DNA of 64,000 bases from Allomyces macrogynus ATCC 38327 (Eukaryota; Blastocladiomycota; Blastocladiomycetes; Blastocladiales; Blastocladiaceae), in the NCBI GenBank assembly GCA_000151295.1, contig GG745353.1, forward strand, positions 539,896 through 603,895, read 5' to 3'. The position numbers and the translations under genes are program-made. The notes below the pieces were generated by a model. It worked only from the letters and a program-made list of their open reading frames with translations, was not told the origin of the DNA and did not search any database. Below are positions 46,510-59,390 of the stretch, piece by piece; within the stretch, counting starts at the first letter, position 1, and each line of letters begins with the position of its first letter.

Positions 46510-47821
46510 ATGACCGTCGCCGCTCCGCCAGCACCGCGACCTGTGACGCTCGCCGAGCTCGCCAAGCACAAGTCCGAAAGTGACCTCTGGGTTGCGCACA
46601 AGGGCCGCGTCTACAACGTGACCCAGTTTGCAAATGACCATGTATGTCGTCCGTCCCTTTGCGCGTGATCGAGCTGCGTTGGCCAACGTTGCCCCGCACG
46701 TGGTGGGAATGGTGACGATGACGACCAACGCAAGAGGCCGCAAGCTGACGCTGCACGTCTTCTCCGCCTCGCCCCTTAGCCCGGCGGAGCCGACCTGATT
46801 CTCGAGTACGCCGGCCAAGAAATCGACCAGGTCATGGCCGACGCTGACATTCACGAGCACTCGGATGGCGCCTACGACATGCTCGCCGAGTACTACGTTG
46901 GCCAGCTCGTCAAGTCCAAGTCGGCAACGGACGCGGCTGCGACTGCGATTATCGACCCGATCTCCCCACTCGACGAGCAGCTGACGGCGGGCCTCGCGTC
47001 AGCCAAGCGGCCCTTGCTCGACCTGAGCAAGCCGCTCGTCTGGCAAATGCTCACGTCCACGTTCTCGAAGGACTATTACCTGACGCAGGTCCACATCCCG
47101 CGGCACTTGCCGGAACCGGCATACCTCTTTGGCAACCCAGTGCTTGAGGTGCTCACGCGCACGCCGTGGTATGTCGTGCCGCTTACCTGGACGCCCGTTG
47201 TTGCGTACTTGGCGTGGTCGGCGGCGCAAGTGTTCCCGCTGGAGACGGTCGTGTCGATGTTCCTCGCGGGGCTCGTCATGTGGTGCGTGTTTTTTGATCC
47301 TCTCTGAGCCCCCCGTCTCTACGCTTGCGCTTCGCAAGACTCATAGCGACGCTCTCCACCGCACCAGGTCCTTTTTCGAGTACACCTTCCACCGGTTCCT
47401 GTTCCACATCGACACGTACCTGCCGGACCACCCGTACGCGCTGACGCTACACTTCCTGACGCACGGAATCCACCACTACCTGCCCATGGACCGGATGCGG
47501 CTCGTCCTCCCGCCCATCTTCTTTGCGATCATCGTGCAGCCGCCGTGGTTCGCCTTCCGCGCGTTCCTCGACTTCCCGTCCTGTGCGGGCCTCTTCTCGG
47601 GCGGGATTGCCGGTTACATTATCTACGACCTGACGCACTACTACCTGCACCACGCGCGCGTGCGCACGGGGTACCTGCGCGACCTGAAAAAGTACCATCT
47701 CGCGCACCACTACAAGGAGTATAATGAAGGTTTTGGGATCACGTCCAAGGTCTGGGATTACGTGTTTGGCACCGTGTTGGATTACAGCGACATCAAGGGC
47801 GGGAAGCGGAAGACGGCCTAG
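46510..47821 (+). CDS. SCS7: Sphingolipid fatty-acid 2-hydroxylase (Scs7/FA2H)
   Basis: Three exons: 46510-46641, 46780-47282 and 47368-47821 (362 aa). The N-terminal cytochrome b5 domain has haem ligands in DHPGGAD (formed across intron 1) and EHSDGAYDML. The C-terminal di-iron hydroxylase carries histidine boxes HRFLFHID, HGIHHYLPMD, HYYLHH and KYHLAHHYKEYNEGFGIT. Membrane segments include WYVVPLTWTPVVAYLAW and LVLPPIFFAIIVQPPW. The ER enzyme alpha-hydroxylates the acyl chain of ceramide. Intron 2 joins LVMW to SFFEYTFHRF in phase 2. Length is in the family range. Confidence 0.96.
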
Positions 47822-48180
47822 GTGTGTGCCGTACGCGTTGCCCGCGACCATGGGCGGCTGCCGGGGCGGTGGGCCGCTTGGCTGCGTGGCTTTTGTCGCT
47901 TTCGTGTTGGTATTGACGGTATTGCTTGCATGTGTCTTCCTTTTTTCTTGGCACGGGGGAGGTTGCGGCTCTTGGGCGGTGCAACTATATCGAGCTCTGT
48001 CGAGCCGTCGTTTTTTTAGACCGACTTCGTTTTTTTTGTGGTTGATTGAGCTTGAGATCGTCTCCAGCATCAGATTTGGATCACGCCAGGATCACGCCGG
48101 TTTTTTAGTGGCTGACCGCCAACGAGCCGACAAGTGCGATCACGACGGCAGCAGACAACCAAATTTGTGCACCGATCACC
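47822..48180. other. Spacer SCS7 to GTPBP8-like gene
   Basis: 0.36 kb with T-rich runs around 47940-48030. It is likely the SCS7 3' end plus the next promoter. Confidence 0.45.
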
Positions 48181-49545
48181 ATGGCCCGAAGCAAAGCACT
48201 TGCTGCAATCGCGCGGCCCGTCGCCGACGCGCTGCATGCCGCGACTGCCGCGGCCGCGGCCGTCCCCGGTGCAACTCCAACAAATCCGCCTTCACCACCA
48301 TCTGTACCAAGCGGGGTGCTCGAATCGGCACTGAGGCCACCGACCACCATCAACGAGATCCGCGTCCATGTCCCGACCGACCGTGCCGCGCCCACAATCA
48401 CCATCCCGACCATTGACGGCGACCTGCCCGTCACCGACCTGCACCCGCTCGTCTCGACCCCGCGGCGCACCTACACGCCCGCGCAACTGCAAGCCGCGTC
48501 GCTCTTCTTCGGCCGGCCCGCGAACCTCGTGCGGTCCGTGACTTCCCTCGATCCGCCGTGCACCGAACCTGAATTTCCCGGCGCGACCTCCGCGCCCGCG
48601 GCAGAGCACGAGACGGTGGGGCCGTACCTTGGCGGAGTGCCCGAGGTCGCGTTCTTGGGCGCGTCGAATGCCGGGAAAAGCTCGCTGTTGCGCGCGTTGA
48701 TGACCAAGTCGTCGGCGAAAGCCGCGGGACTCGTCGGGTCGCAGCGTGCGGGTGCCACGACGAGTTTGAATTTCTATCGCGTGATGCACGACCCGCTGCT
48801 GGTCGTGGACATGATGGGCTACGGCGTGGGCAGTCGGCGGGAGTGGGGGAAAGTGATTGAGACGTACTTGGCGCAGCGGAAAGAGTACGGCGTTCGTTTC
48901 TCATTGCCTCGCATTCGTGGGTGGTCAAGACTGACCCCATTTTCCCACAGACTCAAGCGCATCTACTGGCTCATTTCGGCCCCCTCGTTACTCGACACGC
49001 GGTTCGAACTCGCCGAGTATGACCGCGCGGTCCTCGACCTCGTCACGTCCGTGCGCGTGCCGTTCACCGCCGTCCTGACCAAGATCGACGTGATCCCGTC
49101 GACCTCGGCCTTTTTACGATGCACCGACGCGCTACACCGCGACCTGCTCGACCGCGCACAGGGACTCGGCGATACCGTCCTCTGCACGTCGGCCAAATCC
49201 AAGATTACGCCGCAATGGGACGTGCATGCACTGGGGGACCCGGACCTCGTGCGCTCGATCGGTCCCGGATTGAAACCACCAGTATTGCACGGTTTGGGAC
49301 TGGTCTCGGCGATGGCCGACCAGGCGCGCGTCGAGGACGACGGGGCCGTGCTCTTGACCCGCCCGGGGATCGCGGCGGTGCAGGCGCATATTTTGCAAGC
49401 GACGGGCCAGAAATTGGCAAGGTGGGAGGGGAAAGTGACCAGGTTGGCCACGCCGAAAGTGCCGCCGGCGGTCGATTTGATGGCGATGAAGCGGGAGATT
49501 GGCAAGGCACAGAGGAAGGCCAAGAAGGCGAAACGGAGACGGTGA
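48181..49545 (+). CDS. EngB/YihA-type GTPase (mitochondrial GTPBP8-like)
   Basis: Two exons: 48181-48884 and 48951-49545 (432 aa). The GTPase core has G1 FLGASNAGKSSL, a switch Thr in AGATTSLNF, G3 VDMMGYGVG, G4 LTKID and G5 CTSAKS. Removing intron 48885-48950 restores AQRKELKRIYWLIS, as in relatives. The intron is 66 nt and stop-free, so the retained frame is also open. Bacterial EngB and GTPBP8 act in large-subunit ribosome assembly. The 150-residue N-terminal extension is Ala/Pro-rich and could include a mitochondrial presequence. The C-terminal tail is very basic (KAQRKAKKAKRRR). A long insert between G5 and the tail is unusual. Confidence 0.9.
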   Translation: MARSKALAAIARPVADALHAATAAAAAVPGATPTNPPSPPSVPSGVLESALRPPTTINEIRVHVPTDRAAPTITIPTIDGDLPVTDLHPLVSTPRRTYTPAQLQAASLFFGRPANLVRSVTSLDPPCTEPEFPGATSAPAAEHETVGPYLGGVPEVAFLGASNAGKSSLLRALMTKSSAKAAGLVGSQRAGATTSLNFYRVMHDPLLVVDMMGYGVGSRREWGKVIETYLAQRKEYGVRFSLPRIRGWSRLTPFSHRLKRIYWLISAPSLLDTRFELAEYDRAVLDLVTSVRVPFTAVLTKIDVIPSTSAFLRCTDALHRDLLDRAQGLGDTVLCTSAKSKITPQWDVHALGDPDLVRSIGPGLKPPVLHGLGLVSAMADQARVEDDGAVLLTRPGIAAVQAHILQATGQKLARWEGKVTRLATPKVPPAVDLMAMKREIGKAQRKAKKAKRRR

Positions 49546-51266
49546 AGTGGTAACAGGGGCGGGCGTGTTTTGTGTGGAGATTGGTGTGTAATGGTGTGGT
49601 CCGGCGTTGAGCTGCCGCGCGTGGGGGACAACGTTGAGCGACATGTGGGCGCGCAGCAGGGTGGAGAAGACGCGCAGCAGGCGCGACACTTGCCAGGGCG
49701 CAACGTACTGCTTTCTCGTCTGGATAGGTTGGGGCACGATCATTGCGACATCCACAAGCGCGCGCGCGCGTGTTGCAGCAGCAGCATGCACGTGGAGGGT
49801 GGAGGATAGCTGGGCCGATACGAAACGTCGCGCGTAGTTGCAACGTGCCATCATGGCGAGCGTCCTCCCCATCAGGATCGTGCAACATTGTACAACACTG
49901 GCGCGCGCGCCGACGGTGCTCGACGGGAGTGGCATCGCGCTTGCCAGCATGCAGTTAGCGGGGAGCGATACCGCTGCATGCAACCAGGCGGGCCAGGATT
50001 TCGCGCGCGTGCGCACGTTCGCGGTTGCGTGGTTACGGCTCGACACAGCACGTAGCGCTCGGATCAGTGTTCTCGCAAAAGTACTCAAGGGCAACAACAT
50101 CCACCTGAGGTGAAGTGGAGCGCGCACACACGAGCAAGTGTGTGTGGCCACGCCCTTGACCCCATTGAGCCGAAGCGCCACGAAACATGCCGGTTTCGGC
50201 ATGTTTGGCGCAAGCGTCGAACCCGGCTGGTGAGGTCGAAACATGAAACCTGAGACGCCGCCGTTTCGCGTGCTTCCCAAAGGCGTTTTGTCCTTCGTTT
50301 TTCCTTGAAACCAGGCTTGTGCATGCCGACTTCGTCAACCAGCGTCAACGGCAACCTTGCGCACTCCCATGAGGGACCATGAACACGTCGACGACGACGA
50401 GCCAGAGCCATGGCATGGCCACGCGGATCAGCTGGCGCCCAACCTCTCGCAATCGCGCGCTCGAGCACTCGCACTGCTAAAGAAGCTCGCCGTGCGACCC
50501 TCAACGGCGCGACAGCCTACGCCTGACTGGCCCCACCCGCCGCATCGCTTGCACGACCCGTCGCTCGCGCCACCTTTGCATACGATATTCTACGGCGCAT
50601 CGCCCCGCGGCCGCTCGCTTCTTGCAACGTTCTCCACCTCGGCCTGTCGACGTCGAACCCCGGCGCCCGACTATTGCACTCGCCAGCGCTGCCGACTTGA
50701 CCTCGCTGTAACTCGTCCGCTGGGCCCACGCTCGTTCTTGTCGAACGCAAAATTGTCGACCCAAACAACAACGCGCACGCGGACACGCTTGCTTGCTCCT
50801 CCCCCTGGATGCACCTGCGACGACCTGGGCCTCCAACGACGTGATCGTTTGTGGTCGCACCTGACAACGTTGTGCGATCGTCTTTGTTCCGAGCGATACG
50901 TCGTGTGGTTCCCGGCTCCTCGCGGCCTCCTCGTCACGCTTTCTGGGGCCACCGACCCACCCGTTCATTCATTGCTCCATTTCGCGCCTCTTTCGGGATC
51001 CGGCAACGCGACTCTGCGGCTGCTGTTGCTCCTGGCGCGGCTCAACCTCGACATCCGCTGCTCCGGCTGATACTTTCTCGCCGTTATCGCCGTCGCTCCT
51101 CGTTGATCTCGCCGACCAAGATTGTATTCGTCGCCGTCAGTTGCGCGACGCGTTGTTCCGCCGCTCGCACTCGGTATTGCGCAAGTGCCGTCGCACCGGA
51201 ACCGTCGAGTATTGCCTCAAGTGTTTTGTTTCCGAACTACCTCGCCGTTGCTGATACCTAACGGCC
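49546..51266. other. 1.7-kb gene-free span with strong hairpin
   Basis: This is the largest intergenic region. Open frames on both strands are compositional (Arg/Ser/Pro-rich) and match no family. The notable content is the hairpin at 50175-50211. The right part should hold the promoter and leader of the RGS gene. I cannot exclude a noncoding RNA gene here. Confidence 0.45.
50175..50211. repeat. Long inverted repeat / hairpin
   Basis: GCGCC-acg-AAACATGCCG is followed by a GTTT loop and then CGGCATGTTT-GGCGC. That gives 15 Watson-Crick pairs with a 3-nt bulge on one side and a tetraloop. It is not followed by a T run and is far from any coding end. Confidence 0.85.
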
Positions 51267-53277
51267 ATGGCCACGGCGCTCTTCGACATTGCCGTCACAT
51301 GGCATCTCGTTCTCGCAGCGCTGCTCGTTGCGTTTTTGCTCGCTGCGTACCTCGGCCCGTCCGAGTTGCTACTGCGACGTTCGCCATTACTCGTTGTGCT
51401 CCAAACGTTGGGGCTCGGATGGTGGGGGTACACGATCCTGCAATGTCCCGACGCGTTGCCGTGGCTGCCATCCGACGCGGCCGGTCCGCTCGGTTACGGC
51501 CTGCCACGGTATATTCTGTCACACTGGGCCGTTCCGACGTGGTTGGTACGTCCATTGTGGTTCGAGGAATCATGGATCCCCACACGCGTTTGGGCCGGCA
51601 GTCACGCGCGTGCAGCCGGCAGAAGTAACTGACTACCGCCGCCACCTGGGGGTTGAAATGGCGCCATTCCATGGCTGTAGACGTGTTTTTTCCTGCGGTC
51701 CTTCATTTTACTCTCCGAGTACTTTTGCAACGTGCGCATGCTGCACGAGGCGACACTGGCCGCGGTGGCCCCGCTCCGGCCGCTCGTCCTCCCGCCACCT
51801 CCACCATCGCCACCGCCACCGATCCCGGCCCTCGGCCGCGTCCCGATGGCCGACCTGGGCGCGGCACGACGCCACACGAAATTTGTCCACTCGGTGTCAC
51901 TGCACCCGCACTCGGCCGAGACGGTCGTCGTAGGGTCGGGTCTGTCCCGCACGTCCGTCGCTAGCGGCGTTTCCGGCGCGAGCGGCGTGTCCGGCACGAG
52001 CGGCGTGTCCGGCACGAGCCGCGCCAGTTCCAGCGATACGTCCTGGGAATCGCACCTAAACCGCATGGAGCGCATGTTTCTCGCGCTGCAGACGAGGTTG
52101 CTCCCGACACCCACGGCCACGGCCACGTCGCTGTCGAGAATCACACCCGTGCGTCGATACAGCAGCAAAGTCATCCTCTGGGCGATGCTTGCGACCTGGG
52201 CATTTGTCGCGCTGGTCATTGTGCCCATTTCGCTCGGAATCTCCGGGTGTCTTGCGACCTCGGTGCCCGATTTCCCGGGGTTCCCACAGTGCCTCGAGGA
52301 CCCAGTAACGGGCGATACGACGTGGCTCGCTTACGTGCCAATGCTCACACTCCTCGTCGTCGAAGTGCTGGCGCTGCCGTTTATCCTCGTCACAATTCGC
52401 AATATCCACGACGCGTATTTCTTAAGGCTCGAGAGCGATATTCTGCTCGCGATCCAGTTTGGCATGGTCGCGTTTTATATTGTTGGGTGGACGCCGTCGC
52501 TCGCCACGATCTTGCCGCCCATGTGGCGACGGTCGACGGTGTTGCTGGCGCTGATCATGTTGTGGATCGTGATCACGGTGGTCGTGCCGTTGTTTGTTGC
52601 GCTCGTGCAGCTCGCGAGGAGACACGCGCACCACAAGATGCATGCGACGGGTTCGGTCGCGTCGATTGAGTACACGGCCGAGGGGTTTCAGCGAATGTTG
52701 GAGGTATGTGGTGCTCTCTTTATGTCGCCGTGTCGAGCAAGAGCTGCGGACTCAAGAATTGTGTGCGCTCATTTGTAGGACCGCGACCAGTTTGAGGCTT
52801 TCAAGCGTGTGCTCGCGTCCAACTTTTGCCCCGAGAACGGCCTGTTCTGGTACGTCCCTCCGATCGGCGTGCACACGTCCTCTCTGCCGACAATCACACT
52901 TACCCTCTCCACCCACTCTCAGGGACGACATGTCCCGACTCGACCCGACCCCGTTCGACACGAGCAAACCGATATCGCTCTACGCGTCGCCACCGGCGCA
53001 CCCGGCGTCCCCACCGTCCCTCCCCGTCCCGTTCGGCAAGTCCGACGACCAGGCCGCGGCCGCGCTTCAGCAGCGGCTGCGGCGTATCTGCGAAATGTAC
53101 ATATTGCCCGGCGCGCCTAGAGAATTGAACCTTGTCTCGGCAACCCGCGAGCGCTTGATATGTGCCTACCAGGCGCATAGTTTGACGGTCGCGTCGTTTG
53201 CCGAGGCGAGGCGCGAGGCGTTCAACAACATGTACCAGAATGGGTTCGCAAAGTATTTACAGGTGATTAAAGTATGA
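51267..53277 (+). CDS. Multi-pass membrane protein with C-terminal RGS domain
   Basis: Four exons: 51267-51545, 51681-52703, 52779-52849 and 52923-53277 (575 aa). The N-terminal half has about seven hydrophobic stretches, for example WHLVLAALLVAFLLAAYL, TCFFLRSFILLSEYFCNV, VILWAMLATWAFVALVIV and LLALIMLWIVITVVVPLFVAL. A SGVSGT repeat lies in a loop. The C-terminal half is an RGS domain: FEAFKRVLASNFCPENGLFW, then CEMYILPGAPRELNLVSATR, SFAEARREAFNNMYQNGF. RGS domains speed GTP hydrolysis by G-alpha. The layout recalls plant AtRGS1 and fungal 7TM-RGS proteins. A 36-residue insert lies inside the RGS fold. The 135-nt first intron and the C-terminus are the uncertain parts. Confidence 0.8.
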
Positions 53278-53759
53278 TATTTTGGAATTTCTTGGTGGTA
53301 GGTGAAGGCGGAGGGAATGGAGGTCGGACATGCGCGGGGAACGCTGGCTCGTGTAGACGGAGCCATGCACGTGCTGAGTGCACCGCCGGCGCTGATGAGT
53401 GACTTGATGGCTGTGCTTGACCGCGACGAGGAGGTTGTGTGCGCGTGGCAACTGGTGGCCGTGAGTAGATATGAGCAGCATGTGGTGCAAACAGGCCCGA
53501 TCGTCGATCGTCGGCAAACTCGAGAACCGGTGACGACGACAGGCTTTAGCGTCTCTCGAGCCGGAAGGAGCACACTCATGATGCAAAAACAATTAATTGG
53601 ACAAGATGCAAACGACTTGCAAAAAGACAAGCGACTCCCACAACATTGTGCGAACGTAAAATGCGGCCAGCCACGATTCAACGCTTCGCTCCAAATGCAA
53701 GCAACAAATGGCGACAGACAAAACAAAGATTCTCCACCCTGCGACGAGCCCACACTGGC
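53278..53759. other. Convergent spacer RGS gene / LPMO
   Basis: 0.48 kb. After a possible 39-nt intron (53263-53301), a coding-like frame (DLMAVLDRDEEVVCAWQLVA) continues to about 53465. It may be a C-terminal extension of the RGS protein; otherwise this is 3' UTR. Confidence 0.4.
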
Positions 53760-54888
53760 TTACAGTGTGACGATCAGCGGCGAGCCCGTCAGCTCCGTCG
53801 AGCACTTGGTGCCCGGCGGCACGTCCATGTCGAACCACTGGTCGTTGAAGCACTGCGAGATCTTCTTGCCGTCAGCCGAGCACTTCATCTCACCAGTCGT
53901 GCACTTGCCCGGCTGCGGCTGCGGCTTGGGCGGCTGCGCCGTGGGTTGCGGGTTCGTGGGCGGCACTGACGTCGGTTTGGTCGGGAGCGTTGTTGGCTTG
54001 GTCGGGGCCGTCGTGGGCTTCGAGGGCGGCTGGGACGTGGGCTTCGGCGGCTCCGGGTCCTTGTCGCCCTTCCCCGGCTTGCCCGGCTTCCTGGTCGGCG
54101 TTGGTGCGGCCGTCGACGATGTCGGCTGCGGCTGCGGCTGCGGCTGCGGCGCGGGACCAGACCTGTTGCCGCGCACCGTGATCGTGCGGCGCTGGTTGAA
54201 GAACTCGCGGTTATCCGGCGAGTTGCCCGGAAACTCCGGGAACGAGAACTTGGACCCGGGCAAGTTCCCGACCAACAATTCCGGCCCGGAGAACGGCGCC
54301 GAGTTGGCGCCCGAAATCTGCACGTCCGCACAGGACATGTAGTACTCGCGGTTGCCGACGGCGTTGATCCACGTCCAGGCAAACGTGGCCTTACCCGACG
54401 GCGCCGTCGCCGGAATCTGCACGTCGTACGTGAACGGACCGGTGCCCGGGCGCAGGCACTCGCGAATCACCGTGTCGATCACGACAAAGGTTTGGTCATT
54501 GTCGTAGGACAGCGCGAATTGGCAGTGGCCGCCATTGTGCGTGGCGCCGCCCTCGATCCGGACCTTGACCGTCTCGCCAGGCGCGAACGTGCGGAACGCG
54601 GCTTGCGGCTTGTAGCCCTTGCATGGGAACGCGCCCAGTGGAGATGTGTAGCTCCAGTCAATTTCCCCTGTCGGGCCTGGGTGGAACTTGGAGTTGCGCG
54701 GTTCGGGGACTGGATAGATGGGTGGAGAGGGGGTGGGGGAGGACGCGTCAGCGATTGGGAACGTGATGCGCAGGGCGCTCGCGATTCGGTCGTGCGGAAC
54801 GGCGACACGTACACGCCATCATCATGTGGGCGTTGACCGTGCCGGCGACGAGGGCCAGCAGGAAGAGAGCAAACAAGCTGGGCTGCAT
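53760..54888 (-). CDS. Secreted AA11-like lytic polysaccharide monooxygenase with chitin-binding tail
   Basis: Two exons, minus: 54888-54813 and 54709-53760 (341 aa). The signal peptide MQPSLFALFLLALVAGTVNA would be cut to expose His21 (HMMMAFPEPRNSKF), the required N-terminal copper ligand. The second His lies in GGATHNGGHCQFALSYD, and FAWTWINAVGNREYYMSCADV is the hallmark C-terminal core block. A Pro/Thr/Lys-rich linker leads to a Cys-rich CBM19-like module (CTTGEMKCSADG...QCFNDQWF...PPGTKC). These are copper oxidases that cleave crystalline polysaccharides; AA11 enzymes act on chitin. The substrate is inferred from the tail. Intron 54710-54812 is placed by phase and homology. Confidence 0.85.
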
Positions 54889-56402
54889 GGCGGCAGTTGG
54901 GAAGGTCGGGAGGGTCTCGAGCGGCAATGGTCCGAGTCGCGTCGTGGTCCAGCACGATGTCGACGGGAGCGGTGGAGAGTGGAGAATATGGTCGAGGAAC
55001 TCGATGCTGGTGCATGACGGCGGGTGGCGGGCAGGATATATAGTCTTGGGTGGGAGTCGTCATCCTGCAACCGACCAACAAAACCGACGAAATTCACTCA
55101 ATGGGGAGGACCTTTCACGACCGAGCCCAACTCGCGGTGCCGAGATGTCAAAGTCGAAACAGGGCCGTCGTCGGCCCGGTCTTGTTCTTGTCGGTGGACC
55201 ATGACGAGCCGCCACGATAATTTCCATCGTCGCTGCGCCATTTCATGGTCACGCATCCTTCCATGGGTCCAGAAGAGTGCAGTGGTTGCACTTGAGCACC
55301 GGCTCATGAACGCATAAATGGCCATATGGATGCTGTTTTGCGGGGGAGAATGAGATGGACGGTCCCTGGTTGCGTTGTTCATGAACTCGGGCGGCGGAGG
55401 CTTGCCAGTCGTGTCGAACAACAACCGCCAAAATTCCGTCCCTCAACCACTCCGTTTTTAATTGATGTTGAAGTTGTATTGGCAGGAGTACAGAGAGCGA
55501 GGCATTTTGTGGCGACCGGTCCGAACCCGGGCCGTTGTCGCAGCTTCTGGGCGGCCCATGGCCCAGTGGAGACGGGGAGCAGGCGATGTTGGCATCGACA
55601 GAGCACGTTGTCAAGTCATCTTAACACCGGAAGCGTGATCAGGATGAGCAGCGTTGTTCGTTGCAATTCTTCCTTCCTTTTGTTCATCTCGTGCTCGATT
55701 TCCATTGTCGGTTGTCGGTCGACGGTTTGCAGGTGTTCTGGAAAAAAAGCGAAATGTCTCGCGGGCTCGACGCGGCCACGTGTGTATGAGCAAATGTCTC
55801 TGCGCGAACAGCGTTGCCAACGATTGTTGGCCAAAATGGGCGTTGCTGCAGTGCAGAGCACCACCGGCCCTGCCGCGCACCGCCGACCTCGGCGCCAGCT
55901 TGGCGCAAGCTCCCGCCACCGCCATATCCTCCTGGGCCGTGACAACTTGGCGCAATATCGCATTTGCCTCTCCACGGACCCGCCATCCTGGTCCGAGCCC
56001 GGCGTTACGACCCCGCTTCCACCACCTCTGTCTCTGTGCGCGCGACTTCGACCAATTCCTCTTCCGCCGCAACCGTATCGCCGGCTCACGACTTCTCGTG
56101 GGCATATGGTTGCTGTCCGCTGCCAACAAACCGTTCTCGTTCGGTGATCCCGCCCAATTGGTTCGGATCCGCACCCAGCCCGCCCGCTACCAGCACCGCG
56201 ACGACAACCCCCGCTCGCACCATTTCGCGTGTTTCCAGACGGCTGATCCGTCCTGCCGCGAATATAGAGCAGCCCTTCGACGTGTTTTCGTCCCGTCGAG
56301 AGCTGTGCTCCTCATTCCCGGACCTTGACCATCGTCACGCCGATTGGCGACCGCCGTACGTTCGGCGAGGATCTCTCGACCCGTCCGTTCACCGCGCCCA
56401 CC
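54889..56402. other. Bidirectional promoter region LPMO / MARK kinase
   Basis: A 1.5-kb interval between divergent starts, AT-richer than the coding flanks. It contains the LPMO TATA box. Longer frames inside it are not protein-like. The kinase leader probably occupies the right end. Confidence 0.5.
55036..55042 (-). promoter_or_regulatory. Probable TATA box of the LPMO gene
   Basis: On the minus strand the sequence reads ctatatatcc, 148 bp upstream of the LPMO ATG. It is the clearest TATA element in the window. Strongly regulated secreted enzymes commonly have one, while the housekeeping genes here do not show it. Confidence 0.5.
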
Positions 56403-58771
<2,369 letters not shown>

Positions 58772-59390
58772 AGGGGGTGAAGAAGGTGGAGGGACTCTCC
58801 GTGCGCGTCGTCATCGGTTGGGAACGCGGGTTGGAGCGCGTGCGCAGGACGGGACTGGGGCCGGGGGAACGGTCACTTGGGATAGAGATTTCGGGGGAGG
58901 GTTGCGTGGACTGGTACGGATGGAGCGTGGGCCCCGTGCTCTCAAATGCATTGGTATTTTTCCGGATCGTCGCTGATTCACGAGAGGGAGCGATGGAAGA
59001 GCGCCGATCAGCACTGACGAGTACAGTGGACGGGCGAGGTCTGGGTAAACTACCTAAATTAAGGACATCAACGCACGAAAGACAGCAGCAACGCGAAAAC
59101 TGGGGAGGCGAGGAACGAGAGTGAAAGTGAGAGACGATCAAGGTGGGTGGCGGGGGGGTGAAAAAAAAAAATACGACAGGGAAAGCGCGCATGCCAGACC
59201 GGCCCGGCCGGCAAAGCAATAAAGAAACGAATCAAGAGAAAAAAAAATAAAACGAAACCACATCTAAGACCGCGCGCGCGCTCCACAAACTGAGTAGCTT
59301 GGCACAAAACCAAACCCGGCGCAGTGGTGGGGATGGTGGGGGAGTCGGATCGGAAAAAGGTAAAAAACAGAGGGCAACAGCTAGATACGC
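58772..59390. other. Convergent 3' spacer MARK kinase / LIM-RhoGAP
   Basis: 0.62 kb with A-rich runs near 59161-59250, consistent with two facing 3' UTRs. Confidence 0.5.

Noticed and set aside
50357..51070. 237-aa open frame upstream of the RGS gene
   Set aside because: Arg/Ser/Pro-rich translation with no family match, overlapped by equally long frames on the other strand; typical of GC-rich noncoding DNA.
55326..56147. 273-aa open frame upstream of the MARK kinase
   Set aside because: No recognisable domain, overlapped by competing frames on both strands, and located in a promoter-type region.
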